Assembly: GCF_000157895.3 (NCBI RefSeq)
Contig: NC_022663.1
Location: 2,046,001-2,110,000, forward strand
Origin: Mycobacterium kansasii ATCC 12478
GTDB lineage: Bacteria; Actinomycetota; Actinomycetes; Mycobacteriales; Mycobacteriaceae
Direction: 5' to 3'
DNA: 64,000 bases
In this document: in pieces, positions 52,799-61,657 of the stretch
How the letters are laid out: every line of letters starts with the position of its first letter
How positions within the stretch are numbered: the first letter of the stretch is position 1
Translations under genes and position numbers: made by a program
The notes under the pieces: generated by a model
Databases searched by the model: none
What the model saw: the letters and a program-made list of their open reading frames with translations, nothing else
What the model was told of the DNA's origin: nothing

Positions 52799-55700
52799 CC
52801 GGTCGGCGCCCTGGAAGAACAGTCCCGACACGTTGTCCCCGACATTACCCACACCCGAGGTCGACAGACCCAATATATTGCTGTTGTTGATCCCCGACAG
52901 CAACTCACCCTTGTTGATGAAACCCGACACCAGATTACCCAAATTCTGATAACCCGAACTCAGCGACCCAACATTCCACCAACCCGACACACCACTACCA
53001 CTATTGCCGACACCCGACCCGCCACCCACACCCGAATTAAAGAAACCCGACGACGGCACACCCGTACTGTTCCCAAACCCCGGAGCCGCCGCCAGCTGCA
53101 ACACCGGAATCGTCACCGGCCCAATACCACCCGCCACATCCGCCGACAACGACGTCGTATCGCCGCCCACGACAACATTATTAAACGTAATCGGATTAAT
53201 CGTGATCTGCGGAATAGTGATTGCACCTATTTGATCACCAATGTCCACTCCGATGGAAATCGGCAGGGACGGTAGGTCGAAGCTGAAACCTAGGTCGGTG
53301 CCCGGGATGTTGAAGTGGATAGTGGTGCCACCGGTGGAGCCGAGGAGGGTGAAGTGGGCGTTCACCGGTATGCCGGTGGTGCTGCCCCCGACGCCGTGCA
53401 GGGTGATGGGGTTGACGGTCATGGCGGCGATGTGGCCGGTGATGGGGATGTCGAGTTTGCCGCCTAGTCCGAGGGTGAGGGGGATGTGGGGGATGGTGAT
53501 GGTGTAGTCGGCGGCGATGAGGCCCTGGCCGGTGCCGCGCCAGAAGAATCCGTTGTTGGCGTCGCCGGTGATGAACGCGCCGGTGTTGATATCGCCGGTG
53601 TTAAACGCTCCGGTGTTGAGGTCACCGATGTTGAACCAGCCGGTGTTGGTGTCGCCGGGGTTAAACGAGCCGGTATTAAAGGCACCGGCGTTAAACCCAC
53701 CGGAGTTGAAGTCACCGCTATTGGCCCAGCCGGTGTTGCCCAGCCCGGCGTTGAACACCCCGGTGTTGGTGCTACCGGTGCTGGCGATCCCGGTGTTGAA
53801 ACTGCCCGAGTTGGCGATACCGAAGTTACCGTTGCCCGAGTTGAAGAACCCGATATTGTTGCTGCCCGAGTTGAACAACCCCACATTACCGACACCAGTA
53901 TTGAACCCGCCGAACCCGATCTGGTTATCCCCGGTCAGCCCGATCCCGATATTATTGGCGCCCTGGTTCGCCAACCCGAAATTCCCGAAACCCGTATTAC
54001 CGAACCCGACATTGAAACTCCCGCTATTACCCCACCCCCGGTTCGCATCCCCCACATTGCCGCCCCCCACATTCAGGTCGCCGACATTGCCGCCACCCAC
54101 ATTGTGACCACCAACATTACCCACCCCCACATTGGCATCACCCACATTAGCCCCACCCACATTGTGATCACCCACATTGCCGCCACCCAGGTTGAAACCA
54201 CCCACATTGGCATGACCCAGGTTCAACCCACCCTGATTACCAAAACCAACATTGAACACACTCGGCCCCCCCGGACCCGCCGAGAACAACCCCGCCAGCT
54301 GCTCCCCCACATTCCCCACACCCGAACCCATACTCGGAATCGTGTTAAACCACCCCGACACCCCATCACCGAGGTTCAACACCCCCGAACCCAACACCCC
54401 CACATTCCCCGCACCCGAAGACCCACCAAAATTCCACCACCCAGAACCCCCACCCACATTCCCAAACCCCGACGCACTACCCGAACCACTATTAAAGAAC
54501 CCCGACGACACACCACCCGTCGAATTCCCCACCCCCGGCCCCGCCGCCACCTGCAACACCGGAATCACCACCGGACCCACACCCGGACCCGAAATCCCCA
54601 ACTGCAACGACTCACCCGCGCCGCCCACATGCAAATCCACCGACGGACCCGAAATCGTGATCGGATCCACCACAATCGGCCCAATAGTGCCGGTCAAATT
54701 ATTACCGTTCAGATGCAAGGTCGGAATCGTGAAGCTGCCGATCACGATGTCGCCGAGGTGGCCGGTGATGGGGATGTCGAGGGGGACTTTGACGTCGAGG
54801 TTTAGTGCGATTGCGGGGATGGTCAGGGTGTAGTCGAAGCCGGCGTGGCCTTGGCCGTCGCCGCGCCAGAAGAAGCCGTTGTTGAGGTTGCCCTGGTTGA
54901 ACCCGCCGGTGTTGACATCACCGGTGTTGGCGATCCCGGTGTTGAGGTTCCCGGGGTTAAACCAGCCGGTGTTGGTGTCCCCGGCATTCCACGAGCCGGT
55001 GTTGGAGGCCCCCACATTGAAACTGCCCGAGTTGTAGGAACCCGCATTACCCACCCCGGTGTTGAGCAACCCGGTGTTAAACACCCCGGTGTTCAACCGG
55101 CCCGGGTTGAACAACCCCGTATTGAGCTCACCGGAGTTGCCCACCCCCCAGTTCCCGGTCCCGGAATTGAACAACCCCACATTCCCGGCACCCGAGTTGA
55201 ACAACCCCACATTCCCGCTACCGGAATTCCACCCCCCGAACCCGACCTGACCATCACCACTCAACCCGATCCCAATATTATGACTACCCGTGTTCCCGAA
55301 CCCGATATTGCCGATCCCGGTATTCCCGAAACCAAAGTTGTAATCCCCGCCATTCCCCAACCCCACATTGTACGACCCCAGATTCCCCGGCCCGAAGTTA
55401 TACAACCCGATATTCCCCGAACCCACATTGAAACTCCCCAGGTTCCCCGACCCAAAATTCCAACCCCCCAGATTCCCAAACCCCACATTACTACCACCAA
55501 CATTGCCCCCACCCACATTCCCATCACCCACACTCCCGAACCCAACATTGCCCACCCCCACATTCGCCAACCCCGCATTAAAAATACTCATCCGGTCGGC
55601 GCCCTGGAAGAACAGTCCCGACACGTTGTCCCCGACATTACCCACACCCGAGGTCGACAGACCCAATATATTGCTGTTGTTGATCCCCGACAGCAACTCA

Positions 55701-58700
55701 CCCTTGTTGATGAAACCCGACACCAGATTACCCAAATTCTGATAACCCGAACTCAGCGACCCAACATTCCACCAACCCGACACACCACTACCACTATTGC
55801 CGACACCCGACCCGCCACCCACACCCGAATTAAAGAAACCCGACGACGGCACACCCGTACTGTTCCCAAACCCCGGAGCCGCCGCCAGCTGCAACACCGG
55901 AATCGTCACCGGCCCAATACCACCCGCCACATCCGCCGACAACGACGTCGTATTATTGCCCACCATGAAGTTATTAAACGTAATCGGATTGATGGTGATC
56001 GGCGGGACGAGGATTGCGCCTATCTGATTGTCGACGGTTATGCCCAAACTGATCGGCAGGGCCGGTAGCGGGATGGTGACGTTTTTGTCGATCACCGGGA
56101 TGTGAACGTGGACGCCGATCTCATCGGTCTGCTGTCCAAGCACATTGAGCTGGAGGTTCAGCGGTATGCCGGTATTGCTGTCGCCGATCCCATGCACCAT
56201 GAATGACTGCACGGTCAGTCCCGTGATGTGGCCGGTGATGGGCAACTCGAATAAGCCGCCTCCGCCGAGGGTGAGGGGGATGTGGGGGATGGTGATGGTG
56301 TAGTCGGCGGCGATGAGGCCCTGGCCGGTGCCGCGCCAGAAGAATCCGTTGTTGGCGTCGCCGGTGATGAACGCGCCGGTGTTGATATCGCCGGTGTTAA
56401 ACGCTCCGGTGTTGAGGTCACCGATGTTGAACCAGCCGGTGTTGGTGTCGCCGGGGTTAAACGAGCCGGTATTAAAGGCACCGGCGTTAAACCCACCGGA
56501 GTTGAAGTCACCGCTATTGGCCCAGCCGGTGTTGCCCAGCCCGGCGTTGAACACCCCGGTGTTGGTGCTACCGGTGCTGGCGATCCCGGTGTTGAAACTG
56601 CCCGAGTTGGCGATACCGAAGTTACCGTTGCCCGAGTTGAAGAACCCGATATTGTTGCTGCCCGAGTTGAACAACCCCACATTACCGACACCAGTATTGA
56701 ACCCGCCGAACCCGATCTGGTTATCCCCGGTCAGCCCGATCCCGATATTATTGGCGCCCTGGTTCGCCAACCCGAAATTCCCGAAACCCGTATTACCGAA
56801 CCCGACATTGAAACTCCCGCTATTACCCCACCCCCGGTTCGCATCCCCCACATTGCCGCCCCCCACATTCAGGTCGCCGACATTGCCGCCACCCACATTG
56901 TGACCACCAACATTACCCACCCCCACATTGGCATCACCCACATTAGCCCCACCCACATTGTGATCACCCACATTGCCGCCACCCAGGTTGAAACCACCCA
57001 CATTGGCATGACCCAGGTTCAACCCACCCTGATTACCAAAACCAACATTGAACACACTCGGCCCCCCCGGACCCGCCGAGAACAACCCCGCCAGCTGCTC
57101 CCCCACATTCCCCACACCCGAACCCATACTCGGAATCGTGTTAAACCACCCCGACACCCCATCACCGAGGTTCAACACCCCCGAACCCAACACCCCCACA
57201 TTCCCCGCACCCGAAGACCCACCAAAATTCCACCACCCAGAACCCCCACCCACATTCCCAAACCCCGACGCACTACCCGAACCACTATTAAAGAACCCCG
57301 ACGACACACCACCCGTCGAATTCCCCACCCCCGGCCCCGCCGCCACCTGCAACACCGGAATCACCACCGGACCCACACCCGGACCCGAAATCCCCAACTG
57401 CAACGACTCACCCGCGCCGCCCACATGCAAATCCACCGACGGACCCGTAATCGTGATCGGATCCACCACAATCGGCCCAATAGTGCCGAACAGCGCGTCG
57501 CCGGTCAGGTGCAAGGTCGAAATCGTGAAGCCCGGAACCGTGATTTGGGGGGGACCGCCGTTGACGATGGTCCCGATGGTGCCGGTCACGGGAATATCGA
57601 GCGGGACGTCGACGCCGAGGTTCAACCCGATCGCCGGGATGGTCAGGGTGTAGTCGATCCCGGCGTGGCCTTGGCCGTCGCCGCGCCAGAAGAAGCCGTT
57701 GTTGAGGTTGCCCTGGTTGAACCCGCCGGTGTTGACATCACCGGTGTTGGCGATCCCGGTGTTGAGGTTCCCGGGGTTAAACCAGCCGGTGTTGGTGTCC
57801 CCGGCATTCCACGAGCCGGTGTTGGAGGCCCCCACATTGAAACTGCCCGAGTTGTAGGAACCCGCATTACCCACCCCGGTGTTGAGCAACCCGGTGTTAA
57901 ACACCCCGGTGTTCAACCGGCCCGGGTTGAACAACCCCGTATTGAGCTCACCGGAGTTGCCCACCCCCCAGTTCCCGGTCCCGGAGTTGAACAACCCCAC
58001 ATTCCCGGCACCCGAGTTGAACAACCCCACATTCCCGCTACCGGAATTCCACCCCCCGAACCCGACCTGACCATCACCACTCAACCCGATCCCAATATTA
58101 TGACTACCCGTGTTCCCGAACCCGATATTGCCGATCCCGGTATTCCCGAAACCAAAGTTGTAATCCCCGCCATTCCCCAACCCCACATTGTATGACCCCA
58201 GATTCCCCGGCCCGAAGTTATACAACCCGATATTCCCCGAACCCACATTGAAACTCCCCAGGTTCCCCGACCCAAAATTCCAACCCCCCAGATTCCCAAA
58301 CCCCACATTACTACCACCAACATTGCCCCCACCCACATTCCCATCACCCACACTCCCGAACCCAACATTGCCCACCCCCACATTCGCCAACCCCGCATTA
58401 AAAATGCTCACCCGACCCGGCGGGCTCAAGACGGCGGCCTGCGCGGCCGCGACCAATGCCTCACCGGCGGCGACGGGGTTCTGCACGAACTGGATGAACG
58501 GCGTCAACGCCGACGCGGCCGCCGAAGCACCGGCGTGATACCCGAACATCGCCGCCACATCCTGGGCCCACATCTGCTCATAGACGGCCTCGACGGCGGC
58601 GATCGCAGGCGCGTTGAAGCCGAGTAGGTCGGAGGCAACCAGCGAAACCAGCTGAGAACGGTTGGCCCAAACCGCTGCCGGATGCACCGTGGCGGCGCGG

Positions 58701-58999
58701 GTTGCCTCGAACGCGGCCGCGGCGATCCGAGCCTGACCACCCGCCTGCGCCGCTTGCGCTCCCGCCGAGGACAACCATCCAAGATAGCTTCCGGCGACAC
58801 TTGCCATCGCCGTCGCCGCCGGGCCCTGCCAGGAAGAACCCACCAGCTCCGAGGTCACTGACGAGAATGCGGTCGCCGCCGATCCCAGCTCGCCGGCCAA
58901 CTGGTCCCAGGCCGCCGCCGCGGCCAGCATCGGACCTGCCCCGGCACCGCTGAATATGCGGGCCGAATTGATCTCCGGTGGCGAGACCGAAAAATTCAT
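49988..58999 (-). CDS. Giant PPE-MPTR protein, internally triplicated
   Basis: The protein has about 3003 residues from ATG 58999 (MNFSVSPPEINSARIFSG); 15 earlier codons in frame are not PPE-like. Residues 1 to about 180 are the PPE domain, with SSWQGPAATAM. The rest is three tandem units of ~930 residues. Each has an NxGxGNxG pentapeptide array, a ~90-residue beta-rich cassette after FFWRGDGQGHAG, a second array, and another cassette after FFWRGTGQGLIAADY. The arrays are almost identical between units; the cassettes differ. It is a probable ESX-5 substrate, surface-exposed or outer-membrane, forming a beta-helix. Confidence 0.93.
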   Translation of the reverse strand: MNFSVSPPEINSARIFSGAGAGPMLAAAAAWDQLAGELGSAATAFSSVTSELVGSSWQGPAATAMASVAGSYLGWLSSAGAQAAQAGGQARIAAAAFEATRAATVHPAAVWANRSQLVSLVASDLLGFNAPAIAAVEAVYEQMWAQDVAAMFGYHAGASAAASALTPFIQFVQNPVAAGEALVAAAQAAVLSPPGRVSIFNAGLANVGVGNVGFGSVGDGNVGGGNVGGSNVGFGNLGGWNFGSGNLGSFNVGSGNIGLYNFGPGNLGSYNVGLGNGGDYNFGFGNTGIGNIGFGNTGSHNIGIGLSGDGQVGFGGWNSGSGNVGLFNSGAGNVGLFNSGTGNWGVGNSGELNTGLFNPGRLNTGVFNTGLLNTGVGNAGSYNSGSFNVGASNTGSWNAGDTNTGWFNPGNLNTGIANTGDVNTGGFNQGNLNNGFFWRGDGQGHAGIDYTLTIPAIGLNLGVDVPLDIPVTGTIGTIVNGGPPQITVPGFTISTLHLTGDALFGTIGPIVVDPITITGPSVDLHVGGAGESLQLGISGPGVGPVVIPVLQVAAGPGVGNSTGGVSSGFFNSGSGSASGFGNVGGGSGWWNFGGSSGAGNVGVLGSGVLNLGDGVSGWFNTIPSMGSGVGNVGEQLAGLFSAGPGGPSVFNVGFGNQGGLNLGHANVGGFNLGGGNVGDHNVGGANVGDANVGVGNVGGHNVGGGNVGDLNVGGGNVGDANRGWGNSGSFNVGFGNTGFGNFGLANQGANNIGIGLTGDNQIGFGGFNTGVGNVGLFNSGSNNIGFFNSGNGNFGIANSGSFNTGIASTGSTNTGVFNAGLGNTGWANSGDFNSGGFNAGAFNTGSFNPGDTNTGWFNIGDLNTGAFNTGDINTGAFITGDANNGFFWRGTGQGLIAADYTITIPHIPLTLGGGGLFELPITGHITGLTVQSFMVHGIGDSNTGIPLNLQLNVLGQQTDEIGVHVHIPVIDKNVTIPLPALPISLGITVDNQIGAILVPPITINPITFNNFMVGNNTTSLSADVAGGIGPVTIPVLQLAAAPGFGNSTGVPSSGFFNSGVGGGSGVGNSGSGVSGWWNVGSLSSGYQNLGNLVSGFINKGELLSGINNSNILGLSTSGVGNVGDNVSGLFFQGADRMSIFNAGLANVGVGNVGFGSVGDGNVGGGNVGGSNVGFGNLGGWNFGSGNLGSFNVGSGNIGLYNFGPGNLGSYNVGLGNGGDYNFGFGNTGIGNIGFGNTGSHNIGIGLSGDGQVGFGGWNSGSGNVGLFNSGAGNVGLFNSGTGNWGVGNSGELNTGLFNPGRLNTGVFNTGLLNTGVGNAGSYNSGSFNVGASNTGSWNAGDTNTGWFNPGNLNTGIANTGDVNTGGFNQGNLNNGFFWRGDGQGHAGFDYTLTIPAIALNLDVKVPLDIPITGHLGDIVIGSFTIPTLHLNGNNLTGTIGPIVVDPITISGPSVDLHVGGAGESLQLGISGPGVGPVVIPVLQVAAGPGVGNSTGGVSSGFFNSGSGSASGFGNVGGGSGWWNFGGSSGAGNVGVLGSGVLNLGDGVSGWFNTIPSMGSGVGNVGEQLAGLFSAGPGGPSVFNVGFGNQGGLNLGHANVGGFNLGGGNVGDHNVGGANVGDANVGVGNVGGHNVGGGNVGDLNVGGGNVGDANRGWGNSGSFNVGFGNTGFGNFGLANQGANNIGIGLTGDNQIGFGGFNTGVGNVGLFNSGSNNIGFFNSGNGNFGIANSGSFNTGIASTGSTNTGVFNAGLGNTGWANSGDFNSGGFNAGAFNTGSFNPGDTNTGWFNIGDLNTGAFNTGDINTGAFITGDANNGFFWRGTGQGLIAADYTITIPHIPLTLGLGGKLDIPITGHIAAMTVNPITLHGVGGSTTGIPVNAHFTLLGSTGGTTIHFNIPGTDLGFSFDLPSLPISIGVDIGDQIGAITIPQITINPITFNNVVVGGDTTSLSADVAGGIGPVTIPVLQLAAAPGFGNSTGVPSSGFFNSGVGGGSGVGNSGSGVSGWWNVGSLSSGYQNLGNLVSGFINKGELLSGINNSNILGLSTSGVGNVGDNVSGLFFQGADRMSIFNAGLANVGVGNVGFGSVGDGNVGGGNVGGSNVGFGNLGGWNFGSGNLGSFNVGSGNIGLYNFGPGNLGSYNVGLGNGGDYNFGFGNTGIGNIGFGNTGSHNIGIGLSGDGQVGFGGWNSGSGNVGLFNSGAGNVGLFNSGTGNWGVGNSGELNTGLFNPGRLNTGVFNTGLLNTGVGNAGSYNSGSFNVGASNTGSWNAGDTNTGWFNPGNLNTGIANTGDVNTGGFNQGNLNNGFFWRGDGQGHAGFDYTLTIPAIALNLDVKVPLDIPITGHLGDIVIDPITIPLIHLTGTGGNSLTGTIGPIVSDQITITGPSLSLTLGGPGESLQLSFSGPALGPVVIPVLQVAAGPGVGNSTGGVSSGFFNSGSGSASGFGNVGGGSGWWNFGGSSGAGNVGVLGSGVLNLGDGVSGWFNTIPSMGSGVGNVGEQLAGLFSAGPGGPSMFNVGFGNQGGLNLGHANVGGFNLGGGNVGDHNVGGANVGDANVGVGNVGGHNVGGGNVGDLNVGGGNVGDANRGWGNSGSFNVGFGNTGFGNFGLANQGANNIGIGLTGDNQIGFGGFNTGVGNVGLFNSGSNNIGFFNSGNGNFGIANSGSFNTGIASTGSTNTGVFNAGLGNTGWANSGDFNSGGFNAGAFNTGSFNPGDTNTGWFNIGDLNTGAFNTGDINTGAFITGDANNGFFWRGTGQGLIAADYTITIPHIPLTLGLGGKLDIPITGHIAGLTVNQFTLHGENGPGIPLNLLLAIDGDSGGTSIHVNIPDTDIGFTIPIDGLPITLTVPLNSELSPIVIEPINIGAIPLDLTLGGETMQLNANLGAGIGPITATLFHLSPVPGFGNSTGSPSSGFFNSGAGGSSGFGNFGDTLSGFWNVGSEGSGFENYGGSLVSGITNLGGALSGIDNTSGLGLALAGLVSGLGNIGSQLSGLFLSGSVP
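52799..55591 (-). repeat. PPE-MPTR repeat unit 2
   Basis: This 2793-bp unit is nearly identical to units 1 and 3 outside its variable cassettes, which lie at about 54570-54840 and 53150-53470. The unit spacing was read directly from matching blocks, for example 53486 against 50684 and 56282. Confidence 0.88.
55592..58411 (-). repeat. PPE-MPTR repeat unit 1 (N-terminal)
   Basis: This 2820-bp unit follows directly after the PPE domain. Its variable cassettes lie at about 57370-57660 and 55940-56270. Cassette 1 contains an extra segment, TGTIGTIVNGGPPQITVPG, not found in the other units. Confidence 0.88.
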
Positions 59000-59269
59000 T
59001 CGCGGCAACCTCTCCCAGGTGGCCGTCGCCTCTGGGCCACCCATCGATCACTGCCTGCGACAATCCGGCGGTCACCGGGATTCAGCCGGTTGCCGTCAAG
59101 CGGATTTTCGCGTCAGCATACGGCGAGCGCAGCAAGAATTTCGCGTTTTCGGAAAAACAGACCACGACAAAGAAACATTCTTAGATAGCCCCGAAATGTA
59201 AAGTATTTATACACCTGCGGTCCGGGATGCCACGCCTTTGACTTCCGCCCATATTGACGTCTTGGTCGT

Positions 59270-61657
59270 TTACTTTTCCGGACGCCGCCATACCTGCGGT
59301 TTGACGCCGAGCACCCTGGCCCGAATCCACCATGTCGCCTCGATCACGCCGGCCCCGATCACGCCGATGCCCAAGGCAATCGACGTCACAACGAGGTTCG
59401 ACGGGTCCAGGAAAAACTTCTGCTGCGCCAGCGGAAGGCTGAAGATCGCCAAATAGGCGGCGCCGGAGGCCATAACCAGTCCAAGACGCCACCATTGATA
59501 GGGCCGTGCCACCACCGCAAGCACCCATAGCGCGGTCACGAGCAGCGTGATCAGGGCTGCCGTCGAGGCTTGCGTCCGTTCATGCCATGTCGAGTGACGG
59601 CCAGGATAGGCCACGAGGTAGGAAACGAAAGTCGCGGTGCCCACCACAAGTCCGGACGGCAGCGCAGAGGTCAACACGCGCCGAACGAAGCCGGGATACG
59701 CGCGCTCGTTGTTGGGCGCCAGGGACAGGATGAATGACGGAATGCCGATGGTGAACCACGCCGCGATGGTCACATGGATCGGTTGGAACGGATACAGCAG
59801 CGGATCAGCCCCCAGTGGCTTGGCAAGCAAGCACTCGATCCCCACCAGCAACGCCAGCAGCGCCGAATACACTGTTTTAGCCAGAAACAGATTCGCGACT
59901 CGTTCGATATTGCCAATCACCCGGCGGCCTTCGGCGACCACGTAGGGCAAGGTGGCAAACCTGTTGTCCAGCAAGACGATCTGCGCTACTGCGCGCGAAG
60001 CCGGGCTGCCCGCCCCCATCGCCACGGCGATGTCGGCGTCCTTGAGGGCAAGCACGTCGTTGACGCCGTCGCCGGTCATCGCCACTGTATGCCCGTGCGA
60101 CTGCAGGGCATGCACAATGGCTCGTTTCTGGTCGGGACGCACCCTGCCGAACGTCGTGAAGGATTCCAACGTGTCGGCCAGTTCGGCGGGCTCGGCAGGG
60201 AGTTGACGCGCATCCAGCACCTCGCCCCGCAGCCCGAGCTTGCCGGCGACCGCCCCGACCGACACGGCGTTGTCGCCAGAGATCACCTTTACCGAAATGC
60301 CTTGGTCGGCAAAGTATTCAAGCGTTTCGCGGGCGTCGGGCCGGATCTTCTGCTCGAGCACCACCAGAGCGACCGGGGTGACCCGTCCGGGCGCGTCGGG
60401 ATGGTCCACGGCGACGTCGGAAGCACCCAGCAGCAGCACCCGCAACCCCTGCGCCCCAATGCGCTCGGCCTGTTCGGCGGCTGTCGATGCCGAGTCGAGC
60501 AGCACATCGGGTGCGCCGATCACCCAGTTGCCGTGATCATGAAACGAGGCGCCGCTCCATTTTGTCGCGGACTTGAAAGACGCTGTCGCAGTTAAGCTCC
60601 AGCCGGGCGGCGAATGACAGGCCGCGGCGATCGCCTGCATGCTGGCATTGGGTCGGTCGTCGGCAGCAGCCAGGGAAGCCAGCACGTCGACGATACGATC
60701 GTCAGCAGTGCCCAATCCACTGATCTCGGATACCCGCATACCGCTTTCGGTCAGCGTGCCGGTCTTGTCGGCACAAACCACGTCGACTCGGGCCAGCCCC
60801 TCGATGGCGGGCAATTCCTGCACCAGGCATCGGCGTTGGCCTAATCGGATGACGCCGACCGCGAACGCGATCGACGTCATCAACACCAGACCTTCGGGCA
60901 CCATCGGCACCAGGGCGCCCACCGTCCGCAGCACCGATTCCCGCCACCCGGCCTTCGTGGTGAACAGCTGGGTATAGACGGTCAGCAGTCCCGCCGGCAC
61001 CAACAGGTAGGTGATGAACTGCAGAATCCTGTTGATACCGTTGCGCAGTTCGGATTTCACCAAAGTGAACTTGCTGGCCTCGGCGGCCAGCTTGGCCGCG
61101 TACGCTTCCCGGCCCACCTTGGTCGCGCGGTAGGCTCCCGTTCCGGAGACGACGAAACTGCCCGACATCACCGGGTCACCGGGGTCTTTGGCGATCGGGT
61201 CCGCCTCACCGGTCAGCAGTGATTCGTCAACCTCGAGGTTCCTGTCCTCGACGACCTCACCGTCGACGACGACCTGGTCTCCTGGCCCGAGTTCGATGAT
61301 GTCGTCCAGGACGACTTCGCTCGGAAACCGGGTCTGAGTACCGGATCGCCGGCGCACCAAGGGTTTGGCCTGCCCCAGGATCGCCAAGCTGTCCAGCGTC
61401 TGCTTTGCCCGGAGCTCCTGAATCATGCCGATGATGCTGTTGGCGATGATGAGCAGACCGAACAGCCCGTTGATCACCGAGCCCGTCGCCAACACGATCG
61501 CCAGCAGCACGCCCAGGATCGCGTTGATGCGGGTGAACACGTTGGCCCGGATGATCTGCGCGACGCTGCGGGTGGTCCGTTCCGGGATGTCGTTGCTCTT
61601 GCCCTCGGCTAACCGTTGTGCCACTTCGGCATCGGTCAAGCCGGGCGCGGCGCTCAT
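59270..61657 (-). CDS. ctpE: P-type metal cation (Ca2+) transporting ATPase CtpE
   Basis: The protein has 795 residues from ATG 61657 (MSAAPGLTDAEVAQRL). The frame opens 48 codons earlier inside the upstream gene. P-type features are LLTGEADPIAK (actuator domain), the phosphorylated Asp297 in CADKTGTLTESG, and the hinge MTGDGVNDVLALKDADIA. About ten membrane helices follow the P2-like arrangement. CtpE is reported as a calcium importer in mycobacteria. Its start overlaps the stop of the upstream lipoprotein gene (ATGA), so the two are coupled. Confidence 0.95.
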   Translation of the reverse strand: MSAAPGLTDAEVAQRLAEGKSNDIPERTTRSVAQIIRANVFTRINAILGVLLAIVLATGSVINGLFGLLIIANSIIGMIQELRAKQTLDSLAILGQAKPLVRRRSGTQTRFPSEVVLDDIIELGPGDQVVVDGEVVEDRNLEVDESLLTGEADPIAKDPGDPVMSGSFVVSGTGAYRATKVGREAYAAKLAAEASKFTLVKSELRNGINRILQFITYLLVPAGLLTVYTQLFTTKAGWRESVLRTVGALVPMVPEGLVLMTSIAFAVGVIRLGQRRCLVQELPAIEGLARVDVVCADKTGTLTESGMRVSEISGLGTADDRIVDVLASLAAADDRPNASMQAIAAACHSPPGWSLTATASFKSATKWSGASFHDHGNWVIGAPDVLLDSASTAAEQAERIGAQGLRVLLLGASDVAVDHPDAPGRVTPVALVVLEQKIRPDARETLEYFADQGISVKVISGDNAVSVGAVAGKLGLRGEVLDARQLPAEPAELADTLESFTTFGRVRPDQKRAIVHALQSHGHTVAMTGDGVNDVLALKDADIAVAMGAGSPASRAVAQIVLLDNRFATLPYVVAEGRRVIGNIERVANLFLAKTVYSALLALLVGIECLLAKPLGADPLLYPFQPIHVTIAAWFTIGIPSFILSLAPNNERAYPGFVRRVLTSALPSGLVVGTATFVSYLVAYPGRHSTWHERTQASTAALITLLVTALWVLAVVARPYQWWRLGLVMASGAAYLAIFSLPLAQQKFFLDPSNLVVTSIALGIGVIGAGVIEATWWIRARVLGVKPQVWRRPEK

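Noticed and set aside
50684..58195. Long plus-strand open frames opposite the PPE gene (for example 56282-58195)
   Set aside because: They mirror the repetitive coding strand, recur identically in each unit, and have no ribosome sites or recognised folds.
49988..58411. CRISPR-like short regular repeats
   Set aside because: The repeats are in-frame MPTR codons inside one long gene, without uniform spacers or leader.
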